Shown here: positions 9,400-17,997 of the stretch, piece by piece
Position numbering within the stretch: position 1 is the first letter of the stretch
Layout: each line of letters starts with the position of its first letter
Assembly: GCA_013822425.1 (NCBI GenBank)
Contig: PNKL01000015.1
Span: 1-59,513 of the forward strand
Reading direction: 5' to 3'
DNA: 59,513 nucleotides
From: Gemmatimonas sp.
GTDB taxonomy: Bacteria; Gemmatimonadota; Gemmatimonadetes; Gemmatimonadales; Gemmatimonadaceae
Notes under the pieces: model-generated
Databases searched by the model: none
What the model saw: only the letters and a program-made list of their open reading frames with translations
Told to the model about the DNA's origin: nothing
Program-made: the position numbers and the translations under genes

Positions 9400-9504
9400 C
9401 CGTGTCCCCGCCGCGTGCGGGGCACTATCCACGCTGATACATCGTCCGCTCGCGACAACAGGGTCGCGGGCCATGCGATCACTCAACTGCCGGAGTTTCC
9501 CCCC

Positions 9505-11748
9505 ATGCTTCGCTTTCTTGCCACGGCGCTGGCTGCCGCGTTTCTCTCGTTCCTTCCTGACCGCGCGAGCGCCGCGCCGTATTTCGGTCCGACGCTCCTC
9601 GGTACCGTGCGCGACACGAGCGGTACGCCCCTCCCCTTCGTTCAGGTGATTGTGGCCGAGGCAGGGCGCACCACCACGACTGATGTCGACGGTCGTTTCG
9701 TGCTCCGCGGACTCCCTGCCGGCACGTACCACATCACGACTCTGCTGATTGGTTACCGCCCCGGCCATGCCGTCGCGACCGTGACGACGACCGGCCCCGA
9801 TGTGACAGTGGACATCGTGATGGTGGGCTCGACGCTGCGCCTGCAGGCGGTGAACGTGACGGCCGCGAGCTCGTCGGGCGAGGCCGCCGGTGCGGCCCAG
9901 GCAACGGCCGAGCTGTCGGGCAAGCAGTTGCAGCGAAGCCTTGGTGCATCGCTCGCGCAGACGCTGGCGGCCGAACCGGGCATGTCGATGCGCTACAACG
10001 GGCCGGCGGCGACGATGCCCGTGATTCGCGGACTCAGCGGTGAGCGCATCCTGGTGCTCCAGGACGGTGCGCGCTCGGGCGATCTCGCGTCATCAGCACC
10101 CGATCACGGCACGAGCGTCGACCCGCTCGCGGCACAGCGCATCGAAGTCGTGCGTGGCCCGGCATCGCTCCTGTACGGCAACAGCGCGCTTGGCGGCGTG
10201 GTAAACGTCATCTCCAACGATATCCCCTCTGCCGTACCGGCGCGCGTCACGGGTTCGCTGGCCCTGCAGGCAGAGTCCGTGAATCCAGGAGGTGCCATAA
10301 GCGCCGGCGCCATCCACCCGCTGGGCAGCACGTCGGCAGTGAACGTGCGGCTGGGCGGGCGACGCACCAATCCCGTGCGCGTCGGCGGCGGCGGCGTGCT
10401 GGACGGTACGAGCAACCGCAACCTGAATACCGTGCTAGGCTACGGTTTCGTGCGCGACAGGGTGCAGGGTGGTCTTGCGCTGAAGGCGTTCGACTTCAAC
10501 TACGGGCTCCCAGCCGAGCCGGGCAGCGACGCGTCCGGCATTCGTATCGACGGCCGTCGGTATCAGGTGGCGGGCAAGCTCTCCGCCAACACCGGATGGC
10601 GGGCGGTGAGGCAACTTCGTTTCGAAGGGTCGGTGCAGGACTTCGCGCAACAGGAAATCGAACCGGACGGCGCCGTCGGCACGTCCCTCACCCTGCGCAC
10701 ACAGACGGCGGGCGTCACGGCACCGGCACACTTCGGACGGATGAGCGGCACCATTGGCGCGCAGCTGCTCTTGCGCCAGTACGCGGCGGAAGGTGAGGAG
10801 GCGCTCACCCCGGCGGCGAATTCCGCGAATGGAGGTGCCTTCATCTATCAGGAACTGCCGCTCGGGCACGACGGCGGCGAGCACCCAGAGGGTGGCGCGC
10901 GACTGCAGGTTGGCGCACGCTTCGACGGCTATCGTATCACGTCGCAGGCGGGCAACCCGAAGTTCGGCGCGGCGCGCACGCTCTCGTTCAACAATTTTTC
11001 CGGTTCCCTCGGCTTTTCTGCACCGCTCGCCGAACACGTGACGCTGAGCGGGAGCGTGGCGCGCGCCTTCCGCGCGCCTTCGGTCGAAGAGCTGTTCAGC
11101 AACGCAGTGCACGCCGCCACTGCGAGTTATGAGATGGGGAGTCCCGACCTCGCGGTTGAGCGCAGCCTCGGGGTCGATGTGGTGCTGCGCGTGAGCGGCA
11201 CCGGTCTGTCGGGCCAGCTCGCGGGTTACGTCAACAGGGTGGAGAACTACATCGCGCCCGACGTATCGCGCGATACGACGATTGACGGGGCGACGATGCC
11301 GCTGGCGCTGTACGGGCAGCGCGACGCGATGCTGCGCGGCGTCGAAGGGCAGGGCGAGGCCAGGCTCGGGGAGCGGTTCGTGCTTGGGGTGATGGGCGAC
11401 GTGACACGCGGAACGTTCGCCGGCGGTGCGCCGCTGCCCTTCATGCCGGCCGCGCGCGTTGGGGCGTCGTTGCGCTGGGACAACCGGTCGTTCAATGCCG
11501 GCGGCGAGGTGCGATACGCGTTTGCGCAGCGCGACGTGACCGGCGGCCCGGATGTGCCTGTGGATGCGTACACCCTGCTGAACATGAGTGCGAGCTGGAC
11601 GCTGCCGGTCGCCGGCCGGCTGCACGAACTCACGTTGCGTGCCGACAACATCGCTGACGTGCGCTACCTCGACGCGACGAGCCGCATCAAGTCGTACGCG
11701 CCGAATCCGGGGCGCAACGTCACGCTCGTCTATCGGCTCATGTTCTGA
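9505..11748 (+). CDS. TonB-dependent outer-membrane receptor (ZnuD-like)
   Basis: Starting at ATG 9505 gives 747 aa with a signal peptide ending at DRASA. After it comes a carboxypeptidase-regulatory-like Ig fold (about 30-115), then a plug domain with the LLYGNSALGGVVNVIS signature, then a 22-strand-type barrel ending in an aromatic residue (RLMF). The plug segment SSAPDHGTSVDPL resembles zinc receptors of the ZnuD group. The CxxC protein upstream also hints at a metal ligand, but siderophore or other cargo is possible. The gene end overlaps the convergent endonuclease gene by 11 bases. The longer upstream open frame is ignored because it would bury the signal peptide. Confidence 0.9.
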   Translation: MLRFLATALAAAFLSFLPDRASAAPYFGPTLLGTVRDTSGTPLPFVQVIVAEAGRTTTTDVDGRFVLRGLPAGTYHITTLLIGYRPGHAVATVTTTGPDVTVDIVMVGSTLRLQAVNVTAASSSGEAAGAAQATAELSGKQLQRSLGASLAQTLAAEPGMSMRYNGPAATMPVIRGLSGERILVLQDGARSGDLASSAPDHGTSVDPLAAQRIEVVRGPASLLYGNSALGGVVNVISNDIPSAVPARVTGSLALQAESVNPGGAISAGAIHPLGSTSAVNVRLGGRRTNPVRVGGGGVLDGTSNRNLNTVLGYGFVRDRVQGGLALKAFDFNYGLPAEPGSDASGIRIDGRRYQVAGKLSANTGWRAVRQLRFEGSVQDFAQQEIEPDGAVGTSLTLRTQTAGVTAPAHFGRMSGTIGAQLLLRQYAAEGEEALTPAANSANGGAFIYQELPLGHDGGEHPEGGARLQVGARFDGYRITSQAGNPKFGAARTLSFNNFSGSLGFSAPLAEHVTLSGSVARAFRAPSVEELFSNAVHAATASYEMGSPDLAVERSLGVDVVLRVSGTGLSGQLAGYVNRVENYIAPDVSRDTTIDGATMPLALYGQRDAMLRGVEGQGEARLGERFVLGVMGDVTRGTFAGGAPLPFMPAARVGASLRWDNRSFNAGGEVRYAFAQRDVTGGPDVPVDAYTLLNMSASWTLPVAGRLHELTLRADNIADVRYLDATSRIKSYAPNPGRNVTLVYRLMF

Positions 11749-12865
11749 TCCTGTGGCGCGGGGCTGGCATGGCGCCGGGCCCCGCGCGTTCGGGCGCGCG
11801 CTCGCCGCGTGCGAACGCCCGCAGCTTCCGCAGCATCGCGCGGTCGTTCGACACCAGGTCATCGCCCTTCGGCGTCTCGAGCGACTTCGGGATCGCGGCC
11901 AGGCGTGGCTCGGTCATGATGCGCCGGAATGCGCCGTCGCCGATGAAGCCCGCGCCGATCAGCTCATGGCGGTCCTTCTTCGATCCCAGCGGCGCTTTGG
12001 AGTCGTTGAGGTGCAGCATCCCGAGACGGTGGAAGCCGAGGACGTCGCCGAAGCGCGCCATCACGCCGTCGAAGTCGTTGACGAGGTCGTAGCCCGCGGC
12101 AAACACGTGCGCCGTGTCCAGGCAGACGCCGACGCGCACCTGCAGTGCGGCGGGCAGGCGCGCGAGCAGCGCCGCCATCTCCTCGAAGGTCGAGCCAATG
12201 ACGGTGCCCTGACCGGCGGTGAGCTCCATCAGCAGGCGCGTCGGTCCCGTGACGCGCTCGAGCACGTCGATGATTGCGTCGGCGTTGCGCGCGATCCCGC
12301 TCGCGCGGTCGTCCATGAAGTTGCCCGGGTGCGACACGACGGCGTCGAGGCCGAGCGCGTTGCCGCGGCGCATCTCGTATTCGAACGACGTGATGGACTT
12401 GGCGCGCAGGTCCGGGTTGGGCGACGCGAGGTTGATGAGGTAGCTGTCGTGCGCGTTGGTGAACGCCACCGGCGTGGCGGCCAGCGCCTGACGGAACGCC
12501 GCCACTTCGGCCTCGTCGAACAGCCGCTCCTTCCACTGGTTTGCCTGCTTGGTGAACAGCTGGATGGCGGTGGCGCCGATGTCCACACCGCGCGGCGGAG
12601 CCGTGGCCACGCCACCAGAGGTGCTGACGTGCGCCCCAAGCGGTGCGCCCGTGTACGGAATGTCGTAGGGCGATGCGCCGGCCGAGGCGGGGACCGTACC
12701 GGGTTTCGGGACGCTGACGGCGCGGGTGCTCGTGGGACGTGTGCCACTGAAGGCTGGCCTCTTCGCGGCCGGTTTCTTCGCGGCCGGTTTCTTCGCGGCC
12801 ACCGACTTCCCGGCGGGTTTCTTCGCCGCGTGTTTCTTCGCCGCCGCGCGCTTCCTGGGGACCAT
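11738..12865 (-). CDS. nfo: Endonuclease IV (AP endonuclease) with lysine/alanine-rich N-terminal tail
   Basis: Cuts DNA 5' to abasic sites in base-excision repair. The TIM-barrel catalytic part (about residues 70-350) shows GAHVS, VVSHPGN, LLMELTAGQG and CLDTAHVFAAGYD, plus LHLNDSK. These hold the His, Glu and Asp ligands of the three-zinc site. The unusual part is the first 35 or so residues, made of AAKKPA-type repeats like histone H1 or bacterial Hc1 tails, followed by a 35-residue linker. Such a tail should bind DNA non-specifically. Its 3' end overlaps that of the TonB receptor gene. Confidence 0.92.
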   Translation of the reverse strand: MVPRKRAAAKKHAAKKPAGKSVAAKKPAAKKPAAKRPAFSGTRPTSTRAVSVPKPGTVPASAGASPYDIPYTGAPLGAHVSTSGGVATAPPRGVDIGATAIQLFTKQANQWKERLFDEAEVAAFRQALAATPVAFTNAHDSYLINLASPNPDLRAKSITSFEYEMRRGNALGLDAVVSHPGNFMDDRASGIARNADAIIDVLERVTGPTRLLMELTAGQGTVIGSTFEEMAALLARLPAALQVRVGVCLDTAHVFAAGYDLVNDFDGVMARFGDVLGFHRLGMLHLNDSKAPLGSKKDRHELIGAGFIGDGAFRRIMTEPRLAAIPKSLETPKGDDLVSNDRAMLRKLRAFARGERAPERAGPGAMPAPRHRIRT

Positions 12866-12895
12866 CAGCTCCTCACCGGGCTATCGCCAATCGCA

Positions 12896-12945
12896 GTCCG
12901 AATTCGCAGTCCTGAATCGCGATCCTGGGTCCAAATCCTCAATCG
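12896..12945 (+). repeat. Dispersed repeat family A, copy 1
   Basis: Degenerate AATCGC/GATCC units end in a conserved 25-base core at 12921-12945 that reads GATCCTGGGTCCAAATC and continues to AATCG. The same core occurs at 22148-22172 and 36694-36718. This copy lies between the zinc-ribbon gene and nfo. It runs over the zinc-ribbon stop codon, so the repeat supplies that protein's last residues. Confidence 0.8.
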
Positions 12946-13145
12946 AATTCTCCGTCGCGTCCCCTCAGCCGCTTCCCGCACCGCGGGCAATGCAGCAGGT
13001 CCCCCGCTTCGTGCAGCGCGAAATCGTAGCTGCGGCCGCAGGTGCAGGTCGTCTCCAGCGCCTCCGAGCCGCACACGATGCAGTACGCGTCCTCTTCCTC
13101 ATACGCGCGGATGCGGCTGCACACCGCGCAGCGCTTGGTGATCAT
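12939..13145 (-). CDS. Small zinc-ribbon protein, 68 aa
   Basis: Four CxxC-type knuckles are visible in order: CAVC, CIVC, CTCG and CPRC. This gives two zinc-binding ribbons, a fold used for nucleic-acid or protein contacts. ATG 13145 is chosen because it overlaps the stop of the EnvC-like gene in a 4-base ATGA; a start six codons upstream is possible. It is the last gene of the long minus-strand envelope/division operon. Function is unknown. Confidence 0.72.
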   Translation of the reverse strand: MITKRCAVCSRIRAYEEEDAYCIVCGSEALETTCTCGRSYDFALHEAGDLLHCPRCGKRLRGRDGEFD

Positions 13146-14398
13146 CGTCGGCTCCTGAGCCATTCGAGCGGATCCACGGCGCGTCCCTTGGGACGCATTT
13201 CGAAGTGCAGGTGGGCATCGAGGTCGGGATCCGTGCGCCCGACGGTGCCCACCACCTGGCCCTTCTGGATGGTCTGCCCCTTCCGCACGTCGAGGCGCGC
13301 GAGCGACCCGTATACGGAGAAATCGCCGTCCCCGTGGCTGAGGATCACGGTCTGCCCATATGTGCCGAACGCCTCGGCGAGCACCACCGAACCGCCGGCG
13401 ACCGACCGGACGGGCGTTCCCGCTGCGGCACCGATGCCGACGCCGTTCCAGCGCGTCGTCGTGTGGTTGGGGTTCACGACGCGGCCGAAGCGGTAGAGGA
13501 TGGCCCCTTCCACCGGCCAGTCGAGCCGGCCGAGGTCGCTGGTGCGAAGCGTGCTGACGGCGGCGGGTGCGTTGGGGCGCGCCGCCGCGGCGCGTCGGCG
13601 TTCGGCCTCAAAGGCGGCGAGCAGGTCGGTCAGCCGCTTCTCATCGCGCCGGACTTGCTGCAGTCGCGCCTGCGTCGTCCGTGCCGACTGCTGCACCCGC
13701 GCGAGCGACCTGCCGCGGGCCTCCTCGAGTTCGCGCAGACGCCGCTCTTCCTCGCTCTTCTGCTCGCGGCTCAGTTCCATCTCGCCGCGGAGGCGCACGA
13801 GCTGCGTGCGCGTGCCGGATACCTGGTCGTTGAGCAGTTCCACGCGGCGCACGAGCGCGCGGTCGCGCTGCGTCACGAGGTGCAGGTACTTGTACCGGGC
13901 GACCAGCGCGCCGAACGACTGCGCCGAGAGCAGCGCCTCCAGCGAGTAGAGCGGCCCGCGCTTGTAGATCTCGCGCACGCGGCGCTGCAGCATCGCGCGC
14001 TTGATGACCAATTCGTCCTGCGCCACGATGAGGCTCGACGTGGCGTCGTCCACCTCGCGCTCGAGCGCGCCGATCTGCACGTCCAGCGACCGGACGAGCC
14101 GCGCCGTGGCGTCGGCCTGCCGCTCGATGTTGGTGCGCTCCTCGCTGATGTCGTGCGCGCTGCTCTGCAGCTCGCGCATCCGCTGCTCGAGCCGTTCGCG
14201 CTCGGCGCGCATGCGGTCGAGTTCCTCGCGACTGGCCTGCGCACGGGCCGCGGCGGACGACGGCGGGGGCTGCTGGGCGGAGATGGTAGATGGCAGGAGG
14301 TAGATGGTAGATAGGACGGCCATGGCGACGCGGCGCGCGATCCATCGCCCCCCGCGCTCTACCATCCACCATCTACCAGCTACCATCTGCCGGCTCAC
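13142..14398 (-). CDS. EnvC-like murein hydrolase activator (coiled coil plus degenerate LytM/M23 domain)
   Basis: A 418-aa protein whose GTG start at 14398 overlaps the ftsX stop (GTGA). Later in-frame ATGs are possible. A hydrophobic stretch near residues 26-42 should be a signal peptide. A long coiled coil (about 45-270) follows, then a LytM domain at the C-terminus. HLHFE is kept, but the usual HxGxD zinc ligands are replaced by RWNGVGIG, so the zinc site is incomplete. E. coli EnvC is likewise a non-catalytic LytM protein that FtsEX uses to switch on amidases at septation. Gene order ftsE-ftsX-this supports that role in the periplasm. Confidence 0.85.
   Translation of the reverse strand: MSRQMVAGRWWMVERGGRWIARRVAMAVLSTIYLLPSTISAQQPPPSSAAARAQASREELDRMRAERERLEQRMRELQSSAHDISEERTNIERQADATARLVRSLDVQIGALEREVDDATSSLIVAQDELVIKRAMLQRRVREIYKRGPLYSLEALLSAQSFGALVARYKYLHLVTQRDRALVRRVELLNDQVSGTRTQLVRLRGEMELSREQKSEEERRLRELEEARGRSLARVQQSARTTQARLQQVRRDEKRLTDLLAAFEAERRRAAAARPNAPAAVSTLRTSDLGRLDWPVEGAILYRFGRVVNPNHTTTRWNGVGIGAAAGTPVRSVAGGSVVLAEAFGTYGQTVILSHGDGDFSVYGSLARLDVRKGQTIQKGQVVGTVGRTDPDLDAHLHFEMRPKGRAVDPLEWLRSRR
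14281..14392. repeat. Inverted GATGGTAGATGG-type repeat inside the envC-like 5' end
   Basis: GATGGTAGATGG-type units at about 14281-14317 are matched in inverted orientation by ACCATCTACCA-type units at about 14358-14392, separated by roughly 40 bases. The arms could fold into a hairpin. The whole element is translated as the N-terminus and signal peptide of the EnvC-like protein; on the minus strand the left arm encodes STIYLLPSTIS. Confidence 0.7.
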
Positions 14399-15243
14399 AC
14401 GCGCCTCAGGTGTCGACCCACACTGAGCGCCGAGCCTGCCAGGCCGATGCTGGCACCGGCCAGCACGCCGACGGTACCCATCCAGGCGTCGAAGAACGTC
14501 GCCTGCACGACGAACCGGTTGATGATCGCGAGCGCGACCCAGGCCAGGACCAGGGCCAGCAGGCCGCCAAGCGTTCCCTTGAGGACGCCCTCGATCAGGA
14601 ACGGCGCGCGGATGAAGCCGTTGGTGGCGCCGACAAGTCGCATGATCGCGATCTCGCGTGCGCGCGCCATCACCGCCATACGGATGGTGGAGCCGATGAT
14701 GATGATCGCGACGATTGCGAAGGTGAGGCCGAGGGCGACGCCGGCGAGCGTCGCGATGGTGCGCAGGCGGTGCAGCTTCTCCACCCACTCCTCGCCAAAG
14801 CGAATGTCATCGATGAAGTCGTACACCTCGATGCGCTTGGCGACCGCGCGCACCGTGGCGGGGTCGCGGAAGCCGACCTTGAGCCGCACTTCAATGGACG
14901 CGGGGAGGATCCCCTCCTCAAACACGTCGCTGAACTCGCCGAGTTCGCGCCGCGCGCGGTCGAGGGCCTGCGATTGCGTGACGAGCCGCACCGAGGCGGC
15001 CTCGGGGAACGCGCTGATATCGCCAAGCGCGGCGCCGGTGGCCTCCGCGCCCGTGCCATCGGCGACGAACGCGCGGATCTCCACGCGGTCCTCGACGGTG
15101 CGGAGCGCGTTGCGGATGTTCAGCGCGACCAACCCGAACAGGCTGAAGGCGAACAGCGAGAAGGCGATGGTCGTGATGGACAGCGCGCTCAGCATCGGGG
15201 CGCGGCGGACGGCGAGGAGGGCCTCGCGTACGGCGAGTCTCAC
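14395..15243 (-). CDS. ftsX: Cell division protein FtsX
   Basis: A 282-aa integral membrane protein that, with FtsE, forms an ABC-transporter-like complex. It transmits ATP hydrolysis to periplasmic murein hydrolase activators at the division site. One hydrophobic segment near the N-terminus (about 20-45) precedes a periplasmic domain with the FtsX pattern. Three further membrane segments lie in the C-terminal half (about 165-190, 215-240, 250-275). The start is GTG 15243, overlapping the ftsE stop in GTGA; its own stop overlaps the EnvC-like gene in the same way. Confidence 0.92.
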   Translation of the reverse strand: MRLAVREALLAVRRAPMLSALSITTIAFSLFAFSLFGLVALNIRNALRTVEDRVEIRAFVADGTGAEATGAALGDISAFPEAASVRLVTQSQALDRARRELGEFSDVFEEGILPASIEVRLKVGFRDPATVRAVAKRIEVYDFIDDIRFGEEWVEKLHRLRTIATLAGVALGLTFAIVAIIIIGSTIRMAVMARAREIAIMRLVGATNGFIRAPFLIEGVLKGTLGGLLALVLAWVALAIINRFVVQATFFDAWMGTVGVLAGASIGLAGSALSVGRHLRRV

Positions 15244-15956
15244 GCGTCGCCCTCCATCGCCTTGAGCGGTTGCGACGGGCGGAAGCCGCCGTCCGAGGCC
15301 GAATCGAAGACGACCTGCCCGCGGTTGATCTCGATGGTGCGGCAGCCGGAGCGCCGCACGAGGTCGAGGTCGTGCGTCGCCATCAGCACCGCCGTGCCGT
15401 TGGCGTTGATGTCGCGGAACAGTTGAAAGATGCCGCGCGTGGCGCGCTCATCGAGGTTACCGGTCGGTTCGTCGGCAACCAGTGCCACGGGATCGTTGGC
15501 GAGGGCGCGGGCGATGGCGACCCGCTGCTGCTCGCCGCCCGACAGTTCCAGGGGAAGTGCCGTCGCCTTGGCCGAGAGCCCCACCTGCAACAGGAGGCGC
15601 GCAACCCGCGGCGCGATCTGCGACGGCGGCGTGCCGGTCACTTCGAGCGCGAACGCGACGTTGGCCTCGACGCTGCGGTCCTCGAGCAGGCGGAAGTCCT
15701 GGAAGATGATCCCAAGCCGGCGGCGCAGCCGCGGGACGTCGGGGGGCCGAAACGTCGCGGAACTGACGCCGTAGACCTTCACCTCGCCCTGCGTGGGACG
15801 CTCCTCGAAGAAGCAGAGCCTGAGGATCGTGCTCTTGCCGGCGCCGCTCGGGCCGGTGATGAACACGAACTCACCCTTGTTGACCTGGAACGAGACGTCC
15901 GCCAGCGCCGCGCCGGTGTGCGCGAACGACTTGTGCACGTGCGAGAAGCGGATCAT
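15240..15956 (-). CDS. ftsE: Cell division ATP-binding protein FtsE
   Basis: A 238-aa ABC ATPase. Walker A is GPSGAGKST, the signature is [15 protein letters not shown] and Walker B is [11 protein letters not shown], followed by the H-loop ATHDLD. FtsE powers FtsX at the septum. The gene starts at ATG 15956, 3 bases after the stop of the PLP-enzyme gene and directly before ftsX. The order ftsE-ftsX-envC-like is the textbook module for septal cell-wall splitting. Confidence 0.95.
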   Translation of the reverse strand: MIRFSHVHKSFAHTGAALADVSFQVNKGEFVFITGPSGAGKSTILRLCFFEERPTQGEVKVYGVSSATFRPPDVPRLRRRLGIIFQDFRLLEDRSVEANVAFALEVTGTPPSQIAPRVARLLLQVGLSAKATALPLELSGGEQQRVAIARALANDPVALVADEPTGNLDERATRGIFQLFRDINANGTAVLMATHDLDLVRRSGCRTIEINRGQVVFDSASDGGFRPSQPLKAMEGDA

Positions 15957-15959
15957 CGG

Positions 15960-17120
15960 CTAGCGGAGCGCCTGCTCAAGGTCGGCCATGATGTCACCGG
16001 CATCCTCGAGCCCGACACTGAGTCGAATGAAGCCGTCGGGGATGCCGAGATGCGCGCGCGCGTCGGCCGACATGCGTGCGTGCGACGAGAAGCGCGGCTC
16101 GCTGACGAGCGTGTCCACCCCGCCCAGGCTTGCCGCGTAGCGCACGAGCTTCAGGCGCCTGGCGAACCGGTCGGCGGCGCGGGCGCCCCCGCTGAGCTCG
16201 AAGGCCAGCATGCCGCCGAACCCGTCGAGCTGGTCCACGGCGACGGCGTGGTCGGGATGGCTCGCGAGCCCCGGGTAGTGGCAGCGGCGGACCTCCTTGC
16301 GCCCCTCGAGCCACTCGGCGATCTGCTGCGCCGAGTCGTTCTGCCGCCGCACGCGCACGTCGAGCGTCTTGAGCCCGCGTTCGAGCAACCAGCAGGCAAA
16401 CGGATCCGGCGTCTGTCCCCAGACGATCTCCTTCTGGCGCACCTCCTCGATGTAGGGCGCCGTGCCGCAGACCACGCCGCCCAGCACGTCGTGGTGCCCG
16501 TTGAGGTACTTCGTGGCCGAGTGGATGACGACGTCGGCGCCGTGCTCCAGCGGCCGGAAGTTGACCGGGCTCGCGAAGGTGGAGTCGACGACCAGGGCGA
16601 TGCCCAGTTCCTTGGTGAGCAGCGACACGCCGCGCATGTCGAGGACGCGACACGTCGGGTTGACGGGCGACTCGATGAAGATGGCGCGCGTCTCCTTGCG
16701 CAGGCGGCGGCGCCACGCGCGCGGCTCGAACGGCTCCACCAGCGTCACGTCGATCCCCATCTGCTGGAACTCCTCGGTGAGGAGCCGGTGCGTGCCGCCG
16801 TAGATGTACTGGCTGGCCAGCAGGTGGTCGCCGGGCCGCAGCAGGGCGAGCAGGCCGCAGGCCGTGGCGCCCATTCCGCTCGCGAGCACCAGCGCGTCCT
16901 CCGCCCCCTCGAGTGCGGCGATGCGCCGCTGGATGCGAGCGGCGTTGGGCGTGTTGCCGTACCGCGTGTACATCAGGTCGTCGCTGCCCGGTTCCTGCAC
17001 ATAGTTCACCGACTGCACGAGCGGCGACACCACGGGGTCGCCGGCGGCGTGCATCCCGTCACCGGCGTGCAGGACCTGGGTGGCGAGCGCGTGGGGACGA
17101 ACGGGTTTCCTGGAGGCCAT
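15960..17120 (-). CDS. Cys/Met-metabolism PLP enzyme (cystathionine gamma-synthase/lyase type)
   Basis: A 386-aa fold-type I PLP enzyme of the trans-sulfuration family. The Schiff-base lysine is in VIHSATKYLNGHHDVLGG; the phosphate-binding SGMGATA and YTRYGNTP segments are also clear. Sequence alone does not separate cystathionine gamma-synthase, gamma-lyase and beta-lyase. It makes or breaks the C-S bond linking cysteine and homocysteine in the cytoplasm. It sits 3 bases upstream of ftsE, an unexpected metabolic gene in a division operon. Confidence 0.88.
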   Translation of the reverse strand: MASRKPVRPHALATQVLHAGDGMHAAGDPVVSPLVQSVNYVQEPGSDDLMYTRYGNTPNAARIQRRIAALEGAEDALVLASGMGATACGLLALLRPGDHLLASQYIYGGTHRLLTEEFQQMGIDVTLVEPFEPRAWRRRLRKETRAIFIESPVNPTCRVLDMRGVSLLTKELGIALVVDSTFASPVNFRPLEHGADVVIHSATKYLNGHHDVLGGVVCGTAPYIEEVRQKEIVWGQTPDPFACWLLERGLKTLDVRVRRQNDSAQQIAEWLEGRKEVRRCHYPGLASHPDHAVAVDQLDGFGGMLAFELSGGARAADRFARRLKLVRYAASLGGVDTLVSEPRFSSHARMSADARAHLGIPDGFIRLSVGLEDAGDIMADLEQALR

Positions 17121-17123
17121 GGG

Positions 17124-17429
17124 TCAGACGGGCTTGGGATTCAGCACCGGGCGGTCCGCGTCAACGCGTACCAGCCGGATGATCTCGGTGGGCGCGAGGC
17201 CGGCGACGTCGCGCACGACCACGCCGCCGCGCGGCAGCGTGTCGTCAATGATGGCCGTCGCCAGGTCGTGGCGCCGCGGACCGTAGATCCACACCAGCTT
17301 GCCATCCGCCACCCCGCGGAGCTTCGCGTCGTCCGTGCGCAGGCGGATGGCCGGGCCGCGCTCGGCGTCACCGCGGCGCGTGGCGATGAATCCCACGACC
17401 TGCAGGGGCGGATTGTAGCCGTCTGCCAT
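17124..17429 (-). CDS. Conserved-looking small protein, 101 aa, unknown function
   Basis: Begins at ATG 17429, overlapping the stop of the STAS-wHTH gene (TAATG), and ends 3 bases before the PLP-enzyme gene. It is rich in beta-strand patterns (LQVVGFIAT, KLVWIYGP, GGVVVRDVAGL) and has no membrane segment, cysteine motif or known catalytic signature. The VVVRDVAGLAPTEIIRL ending suggests a small beta-barrel. No function can be assigned; operon position ties it to the switch proteins upstream. Confidence 0.65.
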   Translation of the reverse strand: MADGYNPPLQVVGFIATRRGDAERGPAIRLRTDDAKLRGVADGKLVWIYGPRRHDLATAIIDDTLPRGGVVVRDVAGLAPTEIIRLVRVDADRPVLNPKPV

Positions 17430-17995
17430 TACTGCACCGTGTCGGCGACGTCGAGCGCCTGGAACCCGTTGATCCCCCGGCGGACGAGCCGACGCCGTGA
17501 CAGCTCATCGAGCACCCCAGCCACGAAGTCCTCGCCGAACCCGAACTCGTCGGCCAGTTCGGACGGGGCCGCCTGGCCGCGAACACGCACCATCTCCCAC
17601 GCCCGCCGCTCCGCCTCGCTTACGCGGCCGATCAGGCGCGGATTGCCGTCCTCGCACAGGCAGACCAGGGCCAGGCCATGGTTCGTCAGCACCGACTCCA
17701 CCAACTCCAGGTGGTCCTCGCCGATGCCGCGGAAGACCACGTAGCCACCGCGCGTGATGTCGTCGTTCTGCAGCAGGACCAGGAGCTTGGCCACCACCTC
17801 GTCGGCGCACGAGTAGTCCATCAGCCCGATGCTCGAGAAGTCGAGCGACGTGATGCCGCCCTCGCGGTGGGCCGCGAGCTCGCGCTCGATCTGGTGGCGC
17901 ACCGCCATTCCGGTGTCACGGGTGAGGAGGTTACCGTAGTTCTGGTTGACGGCGCTGCGAAGCACCGCGCAGACGTCGATGGTATGCGGGGCCAT
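17429..17995 (-). CDS. STAS-domain protein fused to a winged helix
   Basis: 188 aa. The N-terminal part (about 20-125) has the STAS/anti-sigma-antagonist pattern, with SLDFSSIGLMDYSCADEV. Ser62 is in the position phosphorylated by partner kinases in SpoIIAA-like proteins. The C-terminal part (about 135-188) is a small winged-helix fold (SELADEFGFGEDFVAGVL then RRLVRRG). ATG 17995 is preferred; a GTG two codons upstream overlaps the previous stop (GTGA). The upstream gene encodes a HATPase, so the two probably form a partner-switching pair in which the antagonist itself may bind DNA or RNA. Confidence 0.75.
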   Translation of the reverse strand: MAPHTIDVCAVLRSAVNQNYGNLLTRDTGMAVRHQIERELAAHREGGITSLDFSSIGLMDYSCADEVVAKLLVLLQNDDITRGGYVVFRGIGEDHLELVESVLTNHGLALVCLCEDGNPRLIGRVSEAERRAWEMVRVRGQAAPSELADEFGFGEDFVAGVLDELSRRRLVRRGINGFQALDVADTVQ

Positions 17996-17997
17996 GG

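Noticed and set aside
9415-9504. Longer start for the TonB receptor
   Set aside because: It would place 30 polar residues before a good signal peptide; ATG 9505 is the natural start.
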